The position numbers and the translations under genes were made by a program. 64,000 nucleotides of DNA from Variovorax sp. SG517 (GTDB lineage: Bacteria; Pseudomonadota; Gammaproteobacteria; Burkholderiales; Burkholderiaceae_C), in the NCBI RefSeq assembly GCF_013376045.1, contig NZ_JABMJG010000009.1, forward strand, positions 62,001 through 126,000. The letters run 5' to 3'. The notes below the pieces were generated by a model, which worked only from the letters and a program-made list of their open reading frames with translations, was not told where the DNA came from and did no database searches. Position 1 is the first letter of the stretch. Each line of letters begins with the position of its first letter. Positions 26,936 through 40,090 of the stretch are shown here, piece by piece.

Positions 26936-29107
26936 ATGGTTGAAATCGAACTCGACGGCAAGAAGGTCGAAGTCGCTGAAGGCAGCATGGTCATGCATGC
27001 GGCCGACAAGGCCGGCACGTACATCCCGCACTTCTGCTATCACAAGAAACTGAGCATCGCGGCCAACTGCCGCATGTGCCTCGTGGACGTGGAAAAGGCG
27101 CCCAAGCCGATGCCGGCCTGCGCCACGCCCGTTACGCAGGGCATGATCGTTCGCACCAAGAGCGAGAAGGCCATCAAGGCGCAGCAGTCGGTCATGGAGT
27201 TCCTCCTGATCAACCACCCGCTGGATTGCCCGATCTGCGACCAGGGCGGCGAATGCCAGCTGCAGGACCTGGCCGTCGGCTACGGCGGTTCCTCTTCGCG
27301 CTACGAAGAGGAAAAGCGCGTCGTGTTCCACAAGGACGTCGGCCCGCTGATCAGCATGGAAGAGATGAGCCGCTGCATCCACTGCACGCGCTGCGTTCGC
27401 TTCGGCCAGGAAGTGGCCGGCGTGATGGAGCTCGGCATGTCGAACCGCGGCGAGCACTCCGAGATCGAGACCTTCGTGGGCGACTCGGTCGACTCCGAAC
27501 TCTCGGGCAACATGATCGACATCTGCCCGGTCGGCGCGCTCACGAGCAAGCCGTTCCGCTACAGCGCCCGCACCTGGGAACTGTCGCGCCGCAAGTCGGT
27601 GAGCCCGCACGACTCCACCGGCGCCAACCTGATCGTCCAGGTCAAGAACAACCGCGTGATGCGCGTGGTGCCGCTGGAGAACGAAGACGTCAACGAATGC
27701 TGGATCGCCGACCGCGACCGTTTCTCGTACGAAGCGCTCAACGGTCCGGAACGACTGACGCAGCCCATGCTGAAGCAGGGCGGCCAGTGGCAGCAGGTCG
27801 ACTGGCAGACCGCGCTCGAGTACGTTGCCAACGGCCTGAAGCAGATCAAGGCCGACCACGGCGCACAGAGCATCGGCACGCTGGTCAGCCCGCACAGCAC
27901 GCTTGAAGAGCTGCAGCTGGCCACCATGCTCACGCGCGAGCTCGGCAGCGACAACATCGACTACCGCCTGCGCAACGCTGAATTCGCGGCCTTCGAAGGC
28001 GTGCGCTGGCTCGGCACCTCGATCGCCTCGCTCACGCAAGTGCAGCGCGCGCTGGTCGTGGGCTCGAACCTGCGCAAGGAACATCCGCTGTTCGCGCAGC
28101 GCATCCGCCAGGCCGTGCGCAAGGGCGCCGCGCTGTCGGTGATCACCTCGGCCAGCCTGATGGCCGACCGCGACGCCTGGGCCATCAACGTGGCGCAGTC
28201 GTCCATCGTCGAAGCCGATCAATGGGTCGAAGCGCTGGCCGCAGTGGCCGCCGCCATCGGCGAGACCAACGGCGCTGCCGCGCCGCTGGCCCCGAAGAAT
28301 GCACCCGACGCGACGGCGAAGGCCATCGCAGCCTCGCTGCTGAGCGGCGAGCGCAAGGCCATCCTGCTCGGCAACGCTGCCGCGCACCACGCCCAGGCGA
28401 GCAGCCTGCTGGCGCTGGCCAACTGGATCGGCGCGCAGACCGGCGCCACAGTCGGCTACCTGACCGAAGCCGCCAACACCGTGGGCGCGCAGATCGTCGG
28501 CGCATTCCCGAAGAACGGCGGCCTCGATGCCGGCCGCATGCTCGCCGCAGGCTCCGGCCTGAAGGCCGTGCTGCTGCTGAACACCGAACCGGTGTTCGAT
28601 TCGGCCGCCGGCGCAGCCGCTGCCGATGTCATCGGCAATGCGCAAATGGTCGTCACGCTGAGCCCCTTCAAGGCCAACCTCGAATTCAGCGACGTGCTGC
28701 TGCCGATCGCACCGTTCACCGAGACCCCGGGCACCTTCGTCAATGCCGAAGGCCGCCTGCAAGGTTTCCATGCCGTCGTGAAGCCGCTGGGCGAAACGCG
28801 TCCGGCCTGGAAGGTGCTGCGCGTGCTGGCCAACCTGCTGGGCCTGCCGGGCTTCGCGTTCGAATCGACCGCCGAAGTGCTGGCCACCGTCGGCGACAAG
28901 GGCGCGGTGCCGGCGAATGCGCTGAGCAATGCCACGTCCGCGAATGCCGTCGCCTCGAACGGCGCGGTTGCCGCACCCGTGGTCGCGAGCATCTATCAAC
29001 TGGACTCGATCGTGCGCCGTGCGCCGTCGCTTCAACTGACCGCCGACGCGCGCAATGCGCTGGCCGGCTCGAACGTGTCGGCTGGTGCCGAGGAGGCATT
29101 GGCATGA
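26936..29107 (+). CDS. nuoG: NADH-quinone oxidoreductase subunit G
   Basis: 723 aa. N-terminal ferredoxin-like part: N1b cysteines ([16 protein letters not shown]), N5 ([15 protein letters not shown]) and N4 ([10 protein letters not shown] with CPVGALTSK). A molybdopterin-oxidoreductase-like domain without a cofactor follows. The extra N7 cysteines of E. coli are not evident. The last 60-70 residues are Ala-rich. It overlaps nuoH by 4 bases (ATGA). Confidence 0.97.
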   Translation: MVEIELDGKKVEVAEGSMVMHAADKAGTYIPHFCYHKKLSIAANCRMCLVDVEKAPKPMPACATPVTQGMIVRTKSEKAIKAQQSVMEFLLINHPLDCPICDQGGECQLQDLAVGYGGSSSRYEEEKRVVFHKDVGPLISMEEMSRCIHCTRCVRFGQEVAGVMELGMSNRGEHSEIETFVGDSVDSELSGNMIDICPVGALTSKPFRYSARTWELSRRKSVSPHDSTGANLIVQVKNNRVMRVVPLENEDVNECWIADRDRFSYEALNGPERLTQPMLKQGGQWQQVDWQTALEYVANGLKQIKADHGAQSIGTLVSPHSTLEELQLATMLTRELGSDNIDYRLRNAEFAAFEGVRWLGTSIASLTQVQRALVVGSNLRKEHPLFAQRIRQAVRKGAALSVITSASLMADRDAWAINVAQSSIVEADQWVEALAAVAAAIGETNGAAAPLAPKNAPDATAKAIAASLLSGERKAILLGNAAAHHAQASSLLALANWIGAQTGATVGYLTEAANTVGAQIVGAFPKNGGLDAGRMLAAGSGLKAVLLLNTEPVFDSAAGAAAADVIGNAQMVVTLSPFKANLEFSDVLLPIAPFTETPGTFVNAEGRLQGFHAVVKPLGETRPAWKVLRVLANLLGLPGFAFESTAEVLATVGDKGAVPANALSNATSANAVASNGAVAAPVVASIYQLDSIVRRAPSLQLTADARNALAGSNVSAGAEEALA

Positions 29108-30180
29108 TCGACGCGATTCATGGCTTCGGCCAGGGGCTGATCGCCGCAGGCTGGTGGACGGCCGTGGCTTGGCCGGTGATCTGGACGCTGATCAAGATCA
29201 TCGTGGTCGTGCTCCCGCTGATGGGCGCCGTCGCCTATCTCACGCTGTGGGAACGCAAGGCCATCGGCTTCACGCAGATCCGCATCGGCCCCAACCGCAT
29301 CGGACCGCTGGGCCTGCTCCAGCCGATCGCCGACGCGCTCAAGCTGATGACCAAGGAAATCATCCTTCCGACGGTCGCCAACAAGGGCCTGTTCCTGCTC
29401 GGCCCGATCATGACCATCATGCCGGCGCTTGCCGCATGGGCGGTGATTCCCTTCGGCCCCGACGTGGCGCTCGCCAACATCAACGCCGGCCTGCTGTTCG
29501 TGATGGCCATCACCTCGCTCGAGGTGTACGGCGTGATCATCGCCGGCTGGGCATCGAACTCGAAGTACGCCTTCCTGGGCGCGCTGCGCGCCTCGGCACA
29601 GATGGTGAGCTACGAAATCGCGATGGGCTTCTGCTTCGTCGTGGTGCTGATGGTCACCGGCAGCCTGAACATGACCGAGATCGTCAACGTTCAGGGCAAG
29701 GGCATCTTCGCCAACATGGGCGTCGGCTTCCTGTCGTGGAACTGGCTGCCGCTGCTGCCGATCTTCGTCGTCTACTTCATCTCGGGCCTTGCCGAAACCA
29801 ACCGCCACCCCTTCGACGTGGTGGAAGGCGAGTCCGAAATCGTGGCCGGCCACATGATCGAGTACTCGGGCATGAGCTTCGCGATGTTCTTCCTGGCCGA
29901 GTACGCCAACATGTGGCTCGTGTCGATCCTGACCGTGGTGCTGTTCCTCGGCGGATGGCTGCCGCCGTTCGAGTTCCTGAGCTTCATCCCGGGCTGGATC
30001 TGGCTGGGCCTCAAGACCTTCTGCGTGGTCACCATGTTCCTGTGGGTGCGCTCGACGTTCCCGCGCTTCCGCTACGACCAGATCATGCGTCTGGGTTGGA
30101 AGATCTTCATTCCCGTCACGCTCGTGTGGCTGGTCGTGGTCGGTGGCTGGATGCAGACGCCGTTCAACATCTGGAAATAA
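29104..30180 (+). CDS. nuoH: NADH-quinone oxidoreductase subunit H
   Basis: 358 aa membrane subunit with about 8 helices that forms the quinone chamber at the arm junction. The signatures [21 protein letters not shown] and [20 protein letters not shown] are both intact. The ATG sits inside the nuoG stop region. Confidence 0.98.
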   Translation: MIDAIHGFGQGLIAAGWWTAVAWPVIWTLIKIIVVVLPLMGAVAYLTLWERKAIGFTQIRIGPNRIGPLGLLQPIADALKLMTKEIILPTVANKGLFLLGPIMTIMPALAAWAVIPFGPDVALANINAGLLFVMAITSLEVYGVIIAGWASNSKYAFLGALRASAQMVSYEIAMGFCFVVVLMVTGSLNMTEIVNVQGKGIFANMGVGFLSWNWLPLLPIFVVYFISGLAETNRHPFDVVEGESEIVAGHMIEYSGMSFAMFFLAEYANMWLVSILTVVLFLGGWLPPFEFLSFIPGWIWLGLKTFCVVTMFLWVRSTFPRFRYDQIMRLGWKIFIPVTLVWLVVVGGWMQTPFNIWK

Positions 30181-30197
30181 CAGGGAGCGCCAACATC

Positions 30198-30719
30198 ATG
30201 TCTGCTGCGCACACTGCAACACCATCCGCGCCTTTCTCGCTCAAGGACTTCCTGAGCAGCTTCATGCTGTTCGAGCTGTTCAAGGGCCTGGCCATCACCG
30301 GCAAGTACGCCTTCGCCCGCAAGATCACGGTGCAGTTCCCCGAAGAGAAGACGCCGCTGTCGCCGCGCTTCCGCGGCCTGCACGCACTGCGCCGCTATGA
30401 GAACGGCGAAGAGCGCTGCATCGCCTGCAAGCTCTGCGAGGCCGTCTGCCCGGCGCTGGCCATCACCATCGAATCCGATGTGCGCGACGACGGCTCGCGC
30501 CGCACCACGCGCTACGACATCGACCTGACCAAGTGCATCTTCTGCGGCTTCTGCGAGGAGAGCTGCCCGGTGGACTCGATCGTCGAGACGCACATCTTCG
30601 AGTACCACGGCGAAAAGCGCGGCGACCTGTACTTCACCAAGGACATGCTGCTGGCCGTGGGCGACCGCTACGAGAAGGAAATCGCAGCGAACAAGGCGGC
30701 CGACGCCAAGTACCGCTGA
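30198..30719 (+). CDS. nuoI: NADH-quinone oxidoreductase subunit I
   Basis: 173 aa, 8Fe ferredoxin-type subunit carrying N6a and N6b. The two 4Fe-4S motifs are [12 protein letters not shown] and [12 protein letters not shown]. An amphipathic N-terminal helix ([20 protein letters not shown]) anchors it. GGGAG lies 12 bases upstream of the ATG. Confidence 0.98.
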   Translation: MSAAHTATPSAPFSLKDFLSSFMLFELFKGLAITGKYAFARKITVQFPEEKTPLSPRFRGLHALRRYENGEERCIACKLCEAVCPALAITIESDVRDDGSRRTTRYDIDLTKCIFCGFCEESCPVDSIVETHIFEYHGEKRGDLYFTKDMLLAVGDRYEKEIAANKAADAKYR

Positions 30720-30757
30720 CCCGGTTCAGCCCGAAACCCGTACCAATTCGAATTCCA

Positions 30758-31408
30758 ATGGACGTCAAGACCGGTCTGTTCTATCTGTTTGCCGTAGTGC
30801 TGCTGTTCGCAGCATTCCGCGTCATCACCGCCCGCAACCCCGTGTACGCAGCGCTGTACCTGGTTCTGGCCTTCTTCCAGGCATCGGCCATCTGGCTGCT
30901 GCTGCGCGCCGAGTTCCTCGCGATCTCGCTCGTGCTCGTGTATGTGGGCGCCGTGATGGTGCTGTTCCTGTTCGTGGTGATGATGCTGGACATCAACGTC
31001 GACAGCTTGCGGGAGGGCTTCTGGAAGCACTTCCCGCTGGCGGCGGGCGTGGGTGCGCTGATCGCGCTCGAAATGGCGGCCGTGCTCATGGGCGGCTTCC
31101 GCCTGGGCGAGCCGCGCGCTGCAGCCGGCGCGGCGGGGGCCAACACTTCCAACACGCTCGAACTGGGCAAGCTGCTCTACTCCGAATATCTCTACCCGCT
31201 GGAAATCGCCGCGGTCATCCTGCTCGTGGCCATCGTGGCTGCCATCGCACTGACGCTGCGCACCCGCAAGGACAGCAAGTACGTCAACCCGGCCGACCAG
31301 GTCCGCGTGAAGGCGCGCGACCGCGTGCGCATCGTGCAGATGCCGGCAACGCGTGCCGCGGAGCCTGTGGTCGAAGCTGCGGACGCTGCAAAGGAAAACA
31401 AGGCATGA
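30758..31408 (+). CDS. nuoJ: NADH-quinone oxidoreductase subunit J
   Basis: 216 aa with five membrane helices. The conserved third helix region [20 protein letters not shown] is visible. A charged C-terminal tail of about 40 residues extends into the cytoplasm. It overlaps nuoK by 4 bases (ATGA). Confidence 0.96.
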   Translation: MDVKTGLFYLFAVVLLFAAFRVITARNPVYAALYLVLAFFQASAIWLLLRAEFLAISLVLVYVGAVMVLFLFVVMMLDINVDSLREGFWKHFPLAAGVGALIALEMAAVLMGGFRLGEPRAAAGAAGANTSNTLELGKLLYSEYLYPLEIAAVILLVAIVAAIALTLRTRKDSKYVNPADQVRVKARDRVRIVQMPATRAAEPVVEAADAAKENKA

Positions 31409-31713
31409 CGCTCACGCTCGGACACTTTCTTTCGCTCGGCGCGATGCTTTTCGCGCTGTCCGTGATCGGCATCTTCCTGAACCGCAAGAACCTGATCGTG
31501 CTGCTGATGGCCATCGAGCTGATGCTGCTGGCGGTCAACATGAACTTCGTGGCGTTCTCGCACTTCCTGGGCGACATGCACGGACAGATCTTCGTGTTCT
31601 TCATCCTGACGGTGGCCGCGGCCGAGTCGGCCATCGGGCTGGCTCTGCTGGTGCTGCTGTTCCGCAACAAGTCGAACATCAACGTCGACGAACTCAACTC
31701 GCTCAAGGGTTGA
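31405..31713 (+). CDS. nuoK: NADH-quinone oxidoreductase subunit K
   Basis: 102 aa with three helices, MrpC-like. The membrane glutamates needed for proton pumping are in [17 protein letters not shown] and [13 protein letters not shown]. Usual length. Confidence 0.97.
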   Translation: MTLTLGHFLSLGAMLFALSVIGIFLNRKNLIVLLMAIELMLLAVNMNFVAFSHFLGDMHGQIFVFFILTVAAAESAIGLALLVLLFRNKSNINVDELNSLKG

Positions 31714-31720
31714 CAGCAAC

Positions 31721-33751
<2,031 letters not shown>

Positions 33752-33775
33752 GCCTAGCGCTGGAGAAAAAGAAAA

Positions 33776-35254
33776 ATGGGTTTGTTGAGCCTTGCCATCT
33801 GGGTGCCGATCGCATTCGGCGCCGTGCTGCTGGCGTTTGGCCGTGACGAGCACGCCAGGGGCGTGCGCTGGGTCGCGCTCGTCGGTTCCATCGTGAGCTT
33901 CCTGGTCACGGTGCCGCTGTTCACGCGTTTCCAGAACGGCACCGCCGCGATGCAGTTCGTCGAGAAGACGGGCTGGATCTCGCGCTTCAACGTCAACTAT
34001 CACCTCGGGATCGACGGCCTGTCGCTCTGGCTGGTGCTGCTGACGTCGTTCATCACGGTCATCGTCGTCATTTCCGCCTGGGAAGTGATCACCGAGCGCG
34101 TGAACCAGTACATGGGCGCGTTCCTGATCCTGTCGGGCTTCATGATCGGCGTGTTCGCCGCGCTCGACGGCGTGCTGTTCTACGTGTTCTTCGAAGCCAC
34201 GCTGATCCCGATGTACCTGATCATCGGCATCTGGGGCGGCCCGAACAAGATCTACGCGGCCTTCAAGTTCTTCCTCTACACCTTGCTCGGCTCGCTGCTG
34301 ATGCTGGTGGCGCTGATCTACCTGTACAACAAGTCGGGCGGAAGCTTCGACATCCTGTCGTGGCACAAGCTGCCGCTGGGTTCGACCGCGCAGACCTTCC
34401 TGTTCTTCGCCTTCTTCGCGGCCTTCGCGGTGAAGGTGCCGATGTGGCCGGTGCACACCTGGCTGCCCGACGTGCACGTCGAAGCGCCGACCGGTGGTTC
34501 CGCCGTGCTGGCCGCGATCATGTTGAAGCTGGGCGCCTACGGCTTCCTGCGCTTCTCGATGCCGATCGCGCCCGACGCCTCGCACGAATGGGCCTGGCTC
34601 ATGATCGCGCTGTCGCTGATCGCCGTGATCTACGTCGGCTTGGTGGCGCTGGTGCAGCAGGACATGAAGAAGCTGGTGGCCTACTCGTCGGTGGCCCACA
34701 TGGGCTTCGTGACGCTGGGCTTCTTCATCTTCAACGAGCTGGGCGTGTCCGGCGGCATCGTGCAGATGATTGCCCACGGCTTCGTGTCGGGCGCCATGTT
34801 CCTGGGCATCGGCGTGCTGTACGACCGCGTGCACTCGCGCCAGATCGCCGACTACGGCGGCGTGGTGAACACCATGCCCAAGTTCGCCGCGTTCGCGCTG
34901 CTGTTCGCCATGGCCAACTGCGGCCTGCCGGGCACCGCCGGTTTCGTGGGCGAGTGGATGGTGATCCTGGGTGCGGTGAAGGCCAATTTCTGGATCGGCC
35001 TCGGGGCCGCAACCGCGCTGATCTTCGGCGCCGCCTATACCCTCTGGATGTACAAGCGCGTGTATCTGGGACCGGTCGGCAACGACCACGTGAAGGAACT
35101 CAGCGACATCAATTCGCGCGAATTCCTGATGCTGGCGCTGCTGGCCATCGCCGTGCTGTGGATGGGCCTGTTCCCGAAGCCGTTCACCGACGCGATGGAT
35201 GCCTCCGTGACCGAGCTGCTGCGCCACGTGGCAGTTTCGAAGCTGCCCTCCTGA
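33776..35254 (+). CDS. nuoM: NADH-quinone oxidoreductase subunit M
   Basis: 492 aa antiporter-like subunit with about 14 helices. FYVFFEATLIPMYLIIGIWG holds the essential Glu. VKVPMWPVHTWLPDVHVEAPT and the Lys region KLVAYSSVAHMG are conserved. It starts 24 bases after nuoL. Confidence 0.97.
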   Translation: MGLLSLAIWVPIAFGAVLLAFGRDEHARGVRWVALVGSIVSFLVTVPLFTRFQNGTAAMQFVEKTGWISRFNVNYHLGIDGLSLWLVLLTSFITVIVVISAWEVITERVNQYMGAFLILSGFMIGVFAALDGVLFYVFFEATLIPMYLIIGIWGGPNKIYAAFKFFLYTLLGSLLMLVALIYLYNKSGGSFDILSWHKLPLGSTAQTFLFFAFFAAFAVKVPMWPVHTWLPDVHVEAPTGGSAVLAAIMLKLGAYGFLRFSMPIAPDASHEWAWLMIALSLIAVIYVGLVALVQQDMKKLVAYSSVAHMGFVTLGFFIFNELGVSGGIVQMIAHGFVSGAMFLGIGVLYDRVHSRQIADYGGVVNTMPKFAAFALLFAMANCGLPGTAGFVGEWMVILGAVKANFWIGLGAATALIFGAAYTLWMYKRVYLGPVGNDHVKELSDINSREFLMLALLAIAVLWMGLFPKPFTDAMDASVTELLRHVAVSKLPS

Positions 35255-35278
35255 TGCCACGCTGAAGAAGAGAACGAG

Positions 35279-36766
35279 ATGATTGACAAACTCAGCTGGG
35301 TCACGATCTACCCCGAAATCGTGCTGCTGGTCATGGCCTGCATCATTGCGCTGGTCGACCTGTCCGACACGAGCCCGCGCCGTACCCGCACCTATGTGCT
35401 GACGCTTGCCACGCTGGCCGTGGTTGCCGTGCTGTCGGGTCTGCAGGCTTCCGAAGCCAAGACCATCTACGGTTTCGGCGGCATGGTCGTCAGCGACCCG
35501 ATGGGCAACTGGCTCAAGTGCTTCGCCACGGTCGCCCTGATGATCACGCTGGTCTACGGCCGTCCCTACGCGGCCGATCGCGAGATGCTGCGCGGCGGCG
35601 AAATGTTCACCATCAGCATGTTCGCGCTGCTGGGCATGTTCGTGATGATCTCGGGCAGCAACTTCCTGCTGATCTACCTGGGCCTCGAGCTGCTCACGCT
35701 GTCGAGCTACGCGCTGGTGGCGCTGCGCCGCGACAACGCCGTGGCCAGCGAAGCCGCCATGAAGTACTTCGTGCTCGGCGCCATGGCCAGCGGCTTCCTG
35801 CTCTATGGCCTGTCGATGATGTACGGCGCGACCGGTTCGCTCGACGTGAACGAGGTGTTCAAGACCATCGCCAGCGGCAAGGTCAACCACCAGGTGCTGG
35901 TGTTCGGCCTCGTGTTCATCGTTGCCGGCCTGGCCTTCAAGGTGGGCGCTGCTCCGTTCCACATGTGGGTGCCCGACGTCTACCAGGGCGCTCCGACGGC
36001 GATCACGCTGCTGATCGGCGCTGCGCCCGAGCTGGCCGCCTTCGCCATCATCATCCGCGTGCTGGTCGACGCGCTGCAGCCGCTGGCCATCGACTGGCAG
36101 CAGATGCTCGCCGTGCTGGCCATCGCCTCGCTGCTGGTCGGCAACCTGGCCGCCATCGCGCAGAGCAACCTCAAGCGCATGCTGGCCTATTCGACGATCT
36201 CGCAGATGGGCTTCATGCTCCTCGGCCTGGTCGCGGGCTCGGACCAGCAGGGCACCTACAACGCCCAGTACGCCTACAGCGCCTCGATGTTCTACATCGT
36301 GACCTACGTGCTGACCACGCTGGCGAGCTTCGGCATCATCTTGCTGCTGGCGCGCGAAGGCTTCGAGAGCGAGGAGATCACCGACCTGGCCGGCCTGAAC
36401 CAGCGCAGCCCGCTGTACGCCGGCGTGATGTCGATCGCGATGTTCTCGCTGGCCGGCCTGCCGCCGCTGGTGGGCTTCTACGCGAAGCTGGCCGTGCTGC
36501 AGGCGCTGATCGCCTCGGGCCACGCCATCTACATCGGCCTGGCCGTGTTCGCGGTGATGATGTCGCTGATCGGCGCGTTCTACTACCTGCGCGTGGTCAA
36601 GGTCATGTACTTCGACGCGCCCGTCACGGCCACCACCGTGTCGGCACCGCGCGACGTGCGCACCGTGCTGACGATCAACGGCGCGCTGATCCTGATCCTG
36701 GGCATCGTGCCCGGCGGCCTGATGACGCTGTGCTACGACGCGATCGTGGCAACCCTGGCCCATTGA
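35279..36766 (+). CDS. nuoN: NADH-quinone oxidoreductase subunit N
   Basis: 495 aa antiporter-like subunit. [40 protein letters not shown] and [19 protein letters not shown] are intact. It is the last canonical complex I gene and starts 24 bases after nuoM. Confidence 0.97.
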   Translation: MIDKLSWVTIYPEIVLLVMACIIALVDLSDTSPRRTRTYVLTLATLAVVAVLSGLQASEAKTIYGFGGMVVSDPMGNWLKCFATVALMITLVYGRPYAADREMLRGGEMFTISMFALLGMFVMISGSNFLLIYLGLELLTLSSYALVALRRDNAVASEAAMKYFVLGAMASGFLLYGLSMMYGATGSLDVNEVFKTIASGKVNHQVLVFGLVFIVAGLAFKVGAAPFHMWVPDVYQGAPTAITLLIGAAPELAAFAIIIRVLVDALQPLAIDWQQMLAVLAIASLLVGNLAAIAQSNLKRMLAYSTISQMGFMLLGLVAGSDQQGTYNAQYAYSASMFYIVTYVLTTLASFGIILLLAREGFESEEITDLAGLNQRSPLYAGVMSIAMFSLAGLPPLVGFYAKLAVLQALIASGHAIYIGLAVFAVMMSLIGAFYYLRVVKVMYFDAPVTATTVSAPRDVRTVLTINGALILILGIVPGGLMTLCYDAIVATLAH

Positions 36767-36781
36767 CGCGGCCGACCTCGG

Positions 36782-37087
36782 GTGTCGCAAACCGCGTCGG
36801 TCTGGGTCGTATTGCTGGTGGCCCTCGTGGCCGCCAACCTGCCGTTCTTCAACGACCGCCTGTTCGGCGTCGTGCCTCTGGCGACTGCCCCCAAGTCGCT
36901 GGCGGTGCGCCTCGCCGAACTGGTGGTCTTGTACTTTCTGGCCGGCGGCGTCGGCCTGCTGTTCGAGCGCAGGGCTGGGCAGATCGCCGCACAGGGCTGG
37001 GAGTTCTATGCGGTGACCGGCGCGCTGTTCATCGTGCTGGCCTTTCCGGGGTTCACCTGGCGCTACCTGATGAAGCACAGGCACTGA
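36782..37087 (+). CDS. DUF2818 family small membrane protein
   Basis: 101 aa starting at GTG, 15 bases after nuoN. Three hydrophobic segments can be seen (about 6-24, 42-60 and 75-95). Similar proteins follow nuoN in many betaproteobacteria, so it may assist complex I assembly or stability. That is inference from position only; no function is established. Confidence 0.85.
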   Translation: MSQTASVWVVLLVALVAANLPFFNDRLFGVVPLATAPKSLAVRLAELVVLYFLAGGVGLLFERRAGQIAAQGWEFYAVTGALFIVLAFPGFTWRYLMKHRH

Positions 37088-37108
37088 AAAGAGGACGAGC
37101 GACCGACC

Positions 37109-37729
37109 ATGACCATCAAGCCGACCGACACCTCCACCGCCGATTCGCACCTGAAGGAAGAACTCCAGAGCCGCGAGGAGCTGTTCAACGGCAAGTTCCT
37201 GAAGGCCCGGCGCGACACCATCCGCCTGCCCGATGGCCATAGCGCCACACGCGAGTACGTGGTGCACCCGGGCGCCGTGGTCGTCATTCCGCTGCTGGAC
37301 GACGGCCGCATCGTTCTGGAGCGGCAGTTCCGCTATCCGGTCGGCCACGTGATGATCGAGTTTCCCGCGGGCAAGCTCGATGCGGGCGAGGATCCGTTCG
37401 ACTGCGGCCGGCGCGAGCTGATCGAGGAAACGGGCTACACCGCGCGCGAGTGGGCGTATGCGGGTGCCATGCACCTTGCTGTGGCCTACTCGACCGAGAT
37501 CATCCATATCTACTTTGCGCGGGGCCTTTCGCTCGGCGAGCGGCAGCTCGACCACGGCGAGTTCCTCGACGTGTTCACGGCCACTCCCGACGAGCTGGCC
37601 GGCTGGTGCCGCGAAGGCAAGGTCACCGATGCCAAGACGCTGACCTGCACGCTCTGGCTGCAGAACGTCCTTTCGGGCGCATGGGCACTGGATTGGCAGG
37701 CTGCGCCCGCGCAGGGCAGCGCGGGATAA
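37109..37729 (+). CDS. NUDIX hydrolase, ADP-ribose pyrophosphatase-like
   Basis: 206 aa. A complete Nudix box is present, from GKLDAGEDPFDCGRRE through LIEETGY (Gx5Ex7REUxEExGU). The upstream PGAVVVIPLLDDGRIVLERQFRYPVG matches the NudF/ADP-ribose branch, so likely substrates are ADP-ribose or NADH-related nucleotides. It starts 21 bases after the DUF2818 gene and is probably cotranscribed with nuo. Confidence 0.92.
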   Translation: MTIKPTDTSTADSHLKEELQSREELFNGKFLKARRDTIRLPDGHSATREYVVHPGAVVVIPLLDDGRIVLERQFRYPVGHVMIEFPAGKLDAGEDPFDCGRRELIEETGYTAREWAYAGAMHLAVAYSTEIIHIYFARGLSLGERQLDHGEFLDVFTATPDELAGWCREGKVTDAKTLTCTLWLQNVLSGAWALDWQAAPAQGSAG

Positions 37730-37737
37730 TCCGCGCC

Positions 37738-38202
37738 ATGAAGGTTCTCGATCTCCGCTGTACCCATGGCCACGGCTTCGAGGGCTGGTTCGCCTCGAGC
37801 GAAGACTTCGAGTCGCAACTGGCCTCCGGCCTGGTCGAATGCCCCGTTTGCGGCGACACCGGCATCGTCAAGCTGTTGAGCGCTCCGCGCCTCAACCTGG
37901 GCAACGCCAAGGCTCCGCAGGAAGCCGCCGCGGCTGCGCCCGTGCCAGCCACTGCCTCCAACGTTCCCGCCGACATCTCGCCCGAGGCGCGCTGGATGCG
38001 CGCCGTGCGCGAAGTGCTGGCCAAGACCGAAGACGTCGGCGACCGTTTCGCCGACGAAGCCAGGAAGATGCACTACGGCGAGACCAAGGAGCGCGGCATT
38101 CGCGGCCAGGCGACGCCCGAGCAGACCGAAGCGCTGCTCGACGAAGGCATTCCGGTGATGGCGCTGCCGATTCCGGCCGCGCTGAAGGAAACCCTGCAGT
38201 AG
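37738..38202 (+). CDS. DUF1178 family protein
   Basis: 154 aa. The N-terminal zinc-ribbon-like part has a Cys/His in LRCTHGHGFEGWF and CPVCGD about 33 residues later. An Ala/Pro linker and a conserved C-terminal half (GDRFADEARKMHYGETKERGIRG) follow. Function is unknown. It starts 8 bases after the Nudix gene and is the last plus-strand gene of the nuo unit, converging on the ABC gene. Confidence 0.88.
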   Translation: MKVLDLRCTHGHGFEGWFASSEDFESQLASGLVECPVCGDTGIVKLLSAPRLNLGNAKAPQEAAAAAPVPATASNVPADISPEARWMRAVREVLAKTEDVGDRFADEARKMHYGETKERGIRGQATPEQTEALLDEGIPVMALPIPAALKETLQ

Positions 38203-38229
38203 TCCGGCCGGCTGGCTCGGGGCGGCCGT

Positions 38230-40014
38230 TCAGGTCGTGAACTGAAGCGCGGCCAGCCGCGCGTAGACGCCGCCCTGCGCGACCAGCGCCGCGTGCGTTC
38301 CCTGTTCGACGATCCCGCCGTGGTCCAGCACCACGATGCGGTCGGCCTTCTGCACGGTGGCCAGGCGGTGGGCGATCACCAGCGTGGTCCGGTTCTCCAT
38401 TGCCGACTCCAGTGCTGCCTGCACCATGCGCTCGCTTTCGGCGTCGAGCGCGCTCGTGGCTTCGTCCAGCAGCAGCAGCGGCGGGTTCTTCAGGATCGCG
38501 CGCGCGATGGCGATGCGCTGTCGCTGTCCGCCCGACAGGCGCACGCCGCGCTCGCCGAGGAAGGTGTCGTAGCCCTCCGGCAGGGCCTGGAGGAAGTCGT
38601 GGGCGAAGGCGGCGCGGGCGGCGGCTTCCACTTCCTCGGCGGTCGCCTCGGGGTTGCCGTAGCGGATGTTCTCGAACGCGCTGGCCGAGAAGATCACCGC
38701 GTCCTGCGGAACGAGGCCGATGCGGGTGCGCAGCTCGGGCAGGGCGAGCGAGGCCAGCGGTGCGCCGTCGAGCAATACGCGGCCCGTTTGCGGGTCGTAG
38801 TAGCGAAGCAGCAGCTGGAATACGGTGCTCTTGCCGGCGCCGCTCGATCCCACCAGCGCAACAGTTTCGCCTGGCGCAATCTCCAGGCTGAAGTCGCGCA
38901 AGGCCGGTGTGCTGGGGCGGGAAGGGTAGTGGAAGGTGACCGCGTCGAATTTAATGGCGCTGCCCGCGACGGGAACGGGCGCAACCGCCGGGTTCGCGGG
39001 CGAAACGATGGCTGCGGGCGCGTGCAACAGCTCCATCAGCCGCTCGGTCGCGCCGGCTGCGCGCAGCAGGTCGCCGTACACCTCGCCGAGCACGGCGGTC
39101 GCGCTGGCGAGGATGGCCACGTAGACGACGGTCTGGCCCAGGTGGCCGGCGGTGATGTCGCCGCGCAGCACCGCCTGGGTTCCTTGGTACAGGCCCCAGA
39201 GCAGCGCCGCCGAGGTCGCGATGATGATGAAGGCCACGAGCACCGAGCGGGCCTTGGCACGGCGCACGGCGGTGCGGAAGGCGTTCTCGGTCGAGCCGCT
39301 GAAGCGTGCGGCCTCGCGGCCTTCGGCGGTGTAGCTCTGAACCACCGGAATCGCGTTCAGCACCTCGGCGGCGATGGCGCTGGAGTCGGCCACGCGGTCT
39401 TGGCTGGCGCGCGAGAGCTTGCGCACGCGGCGGCCGAACACCATGCTCGGCAGCACCACCAGCACGAGGATGCCCAGCACCTGCACCATTACGTAGGGGT
39501 TGGTCCAGATCAGTACCGCCAGGGCGCCCACGCCCATCACCGCGTTGCGCAGGCCCATGCTCAGCGATGAGCCGACGACCGTCTGCACCAGGGTGGTATC
39601 GGCCGTCAGGCGCGACAACACCTCGCCGGTCTGCGTGGTCTCGAAGAAGACGGGGCTCTGCTTGAGCACGTGGCTGTAGACAGCGTTGCGGATGTCGGCC
39701 GTCACGCGCTCGCCCAGCCAGCTCACCGTGTAGAAGCGCGCCGCCGAGAAGACGCCCAGCGCCACGGCCACGGCGAAGAGGGCGCCGAAGTGCTCGCGCA
39801 GCGCCATGGTCTGCGCGCCCTTGTCGGAGCTGATGAGGCCGTTGTCAATCAGACTGCGCAAGGCGATAGGAAAAGCCAGCGTGGTAACCGCCGCCAGCAC
39901 CAGGAACAGGGTCGCCAGAACGATCTGCACACGGTACGGGCGAAGAAAAGGGCTCAGGCCCGAGAGCGATCGGGGCGAGCCCTTGGCCATGGAAGACGGT
40001 GGGGAGGAAGCCAT
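38230..40014 (-). CDS. ABC half-transporter, permease-ATPase fusion (MsbA/BmrA-like)
   Basis: 594 aa. Six membrane helices (about 30-310) are followed by a nucleotide-binding domain with Walker A GSSGAGKST, signature LSGGQRQR, Walker B LLLLDEATSALD and H-loop VIAHRLAT. It would act as a homodimeric exporter of lipid or hydrophobic compounds. Substrate is not inferable. It is divergent from the marR gene with 76 bases between. An internal ATG at 39990 is an alternative start. Confidence 0.93.
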   Translation of the reverse strand: MASSPPSSMAKGSPRSLSGLSPFLRPYRVQIVLATLFLVLAAVTTLAFPIALRSLIDNGLISSDKGAQTMALREHFGALFAVAVALGVFSAARFYTVSWLGERVTADIRNAVYSHVLKQSPVFFETTQTGEVLSRLTADTTLVQTVVGSSLSMGLRNAVMGVGALAVLIWTNPYVMVQVLGILVLVVLPSMVFGRRVRKLSRASQDRVADSSAIAAEVLNAIPVVQSYTAEGREAARFSGSTENAFRTAVRRAKARSVLVAFIIIATSAALLWGLYQGTQAVLRGDITAGHLGQTVVYVAILASATAVLGEVYGDLLRAAGATERLMELLHAPAAIVSPANPAVAPVPVAGSAIKFDAVTFHYPSRPSTPALRDFSLEIAPGETVALVGSSGAGKSTVFQLLLRYYDPQTGRVLLDGAPLASLALPELRTRIGLVPQDAVIFSASAFENIRYGNPEATAEEVEAAARAAFAHDFLQALPEGYDTFLGERGVRLSGGQRQRIAIARAILKNPPLLLLDEATSALDAESERMVQAALESAMENRTTLVIAHRLATVQKADRIVVLDHGGIVEQGTHAALVAQGGVYARLAALQFTT

Positions 40015-40054
40015 TGCCCGATTCTACCGATCCCTTGCCTCTACAAAGGTAGCC

Positions 40055-40083
40055 TTGACAATAATTGCCGAGGCAACTAATAT
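40055..40083 (+). promoter_or_regulatory. marR promoter with embedded operator, leaderless mRNA predicted
   Basis: Consensus TTGACA (40055-40060), 17-base spacer, TAATAT (40078-40083). The spacer holds the near-palindrome TAATTGCC-GA-GGCAACTA. The start codon is at 40091, seven bases after the -10 box, so transcription should begin at or within a base of the ATG. Confidence 0.85.
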
Positions 40084-40090
40084 TTGCCCC

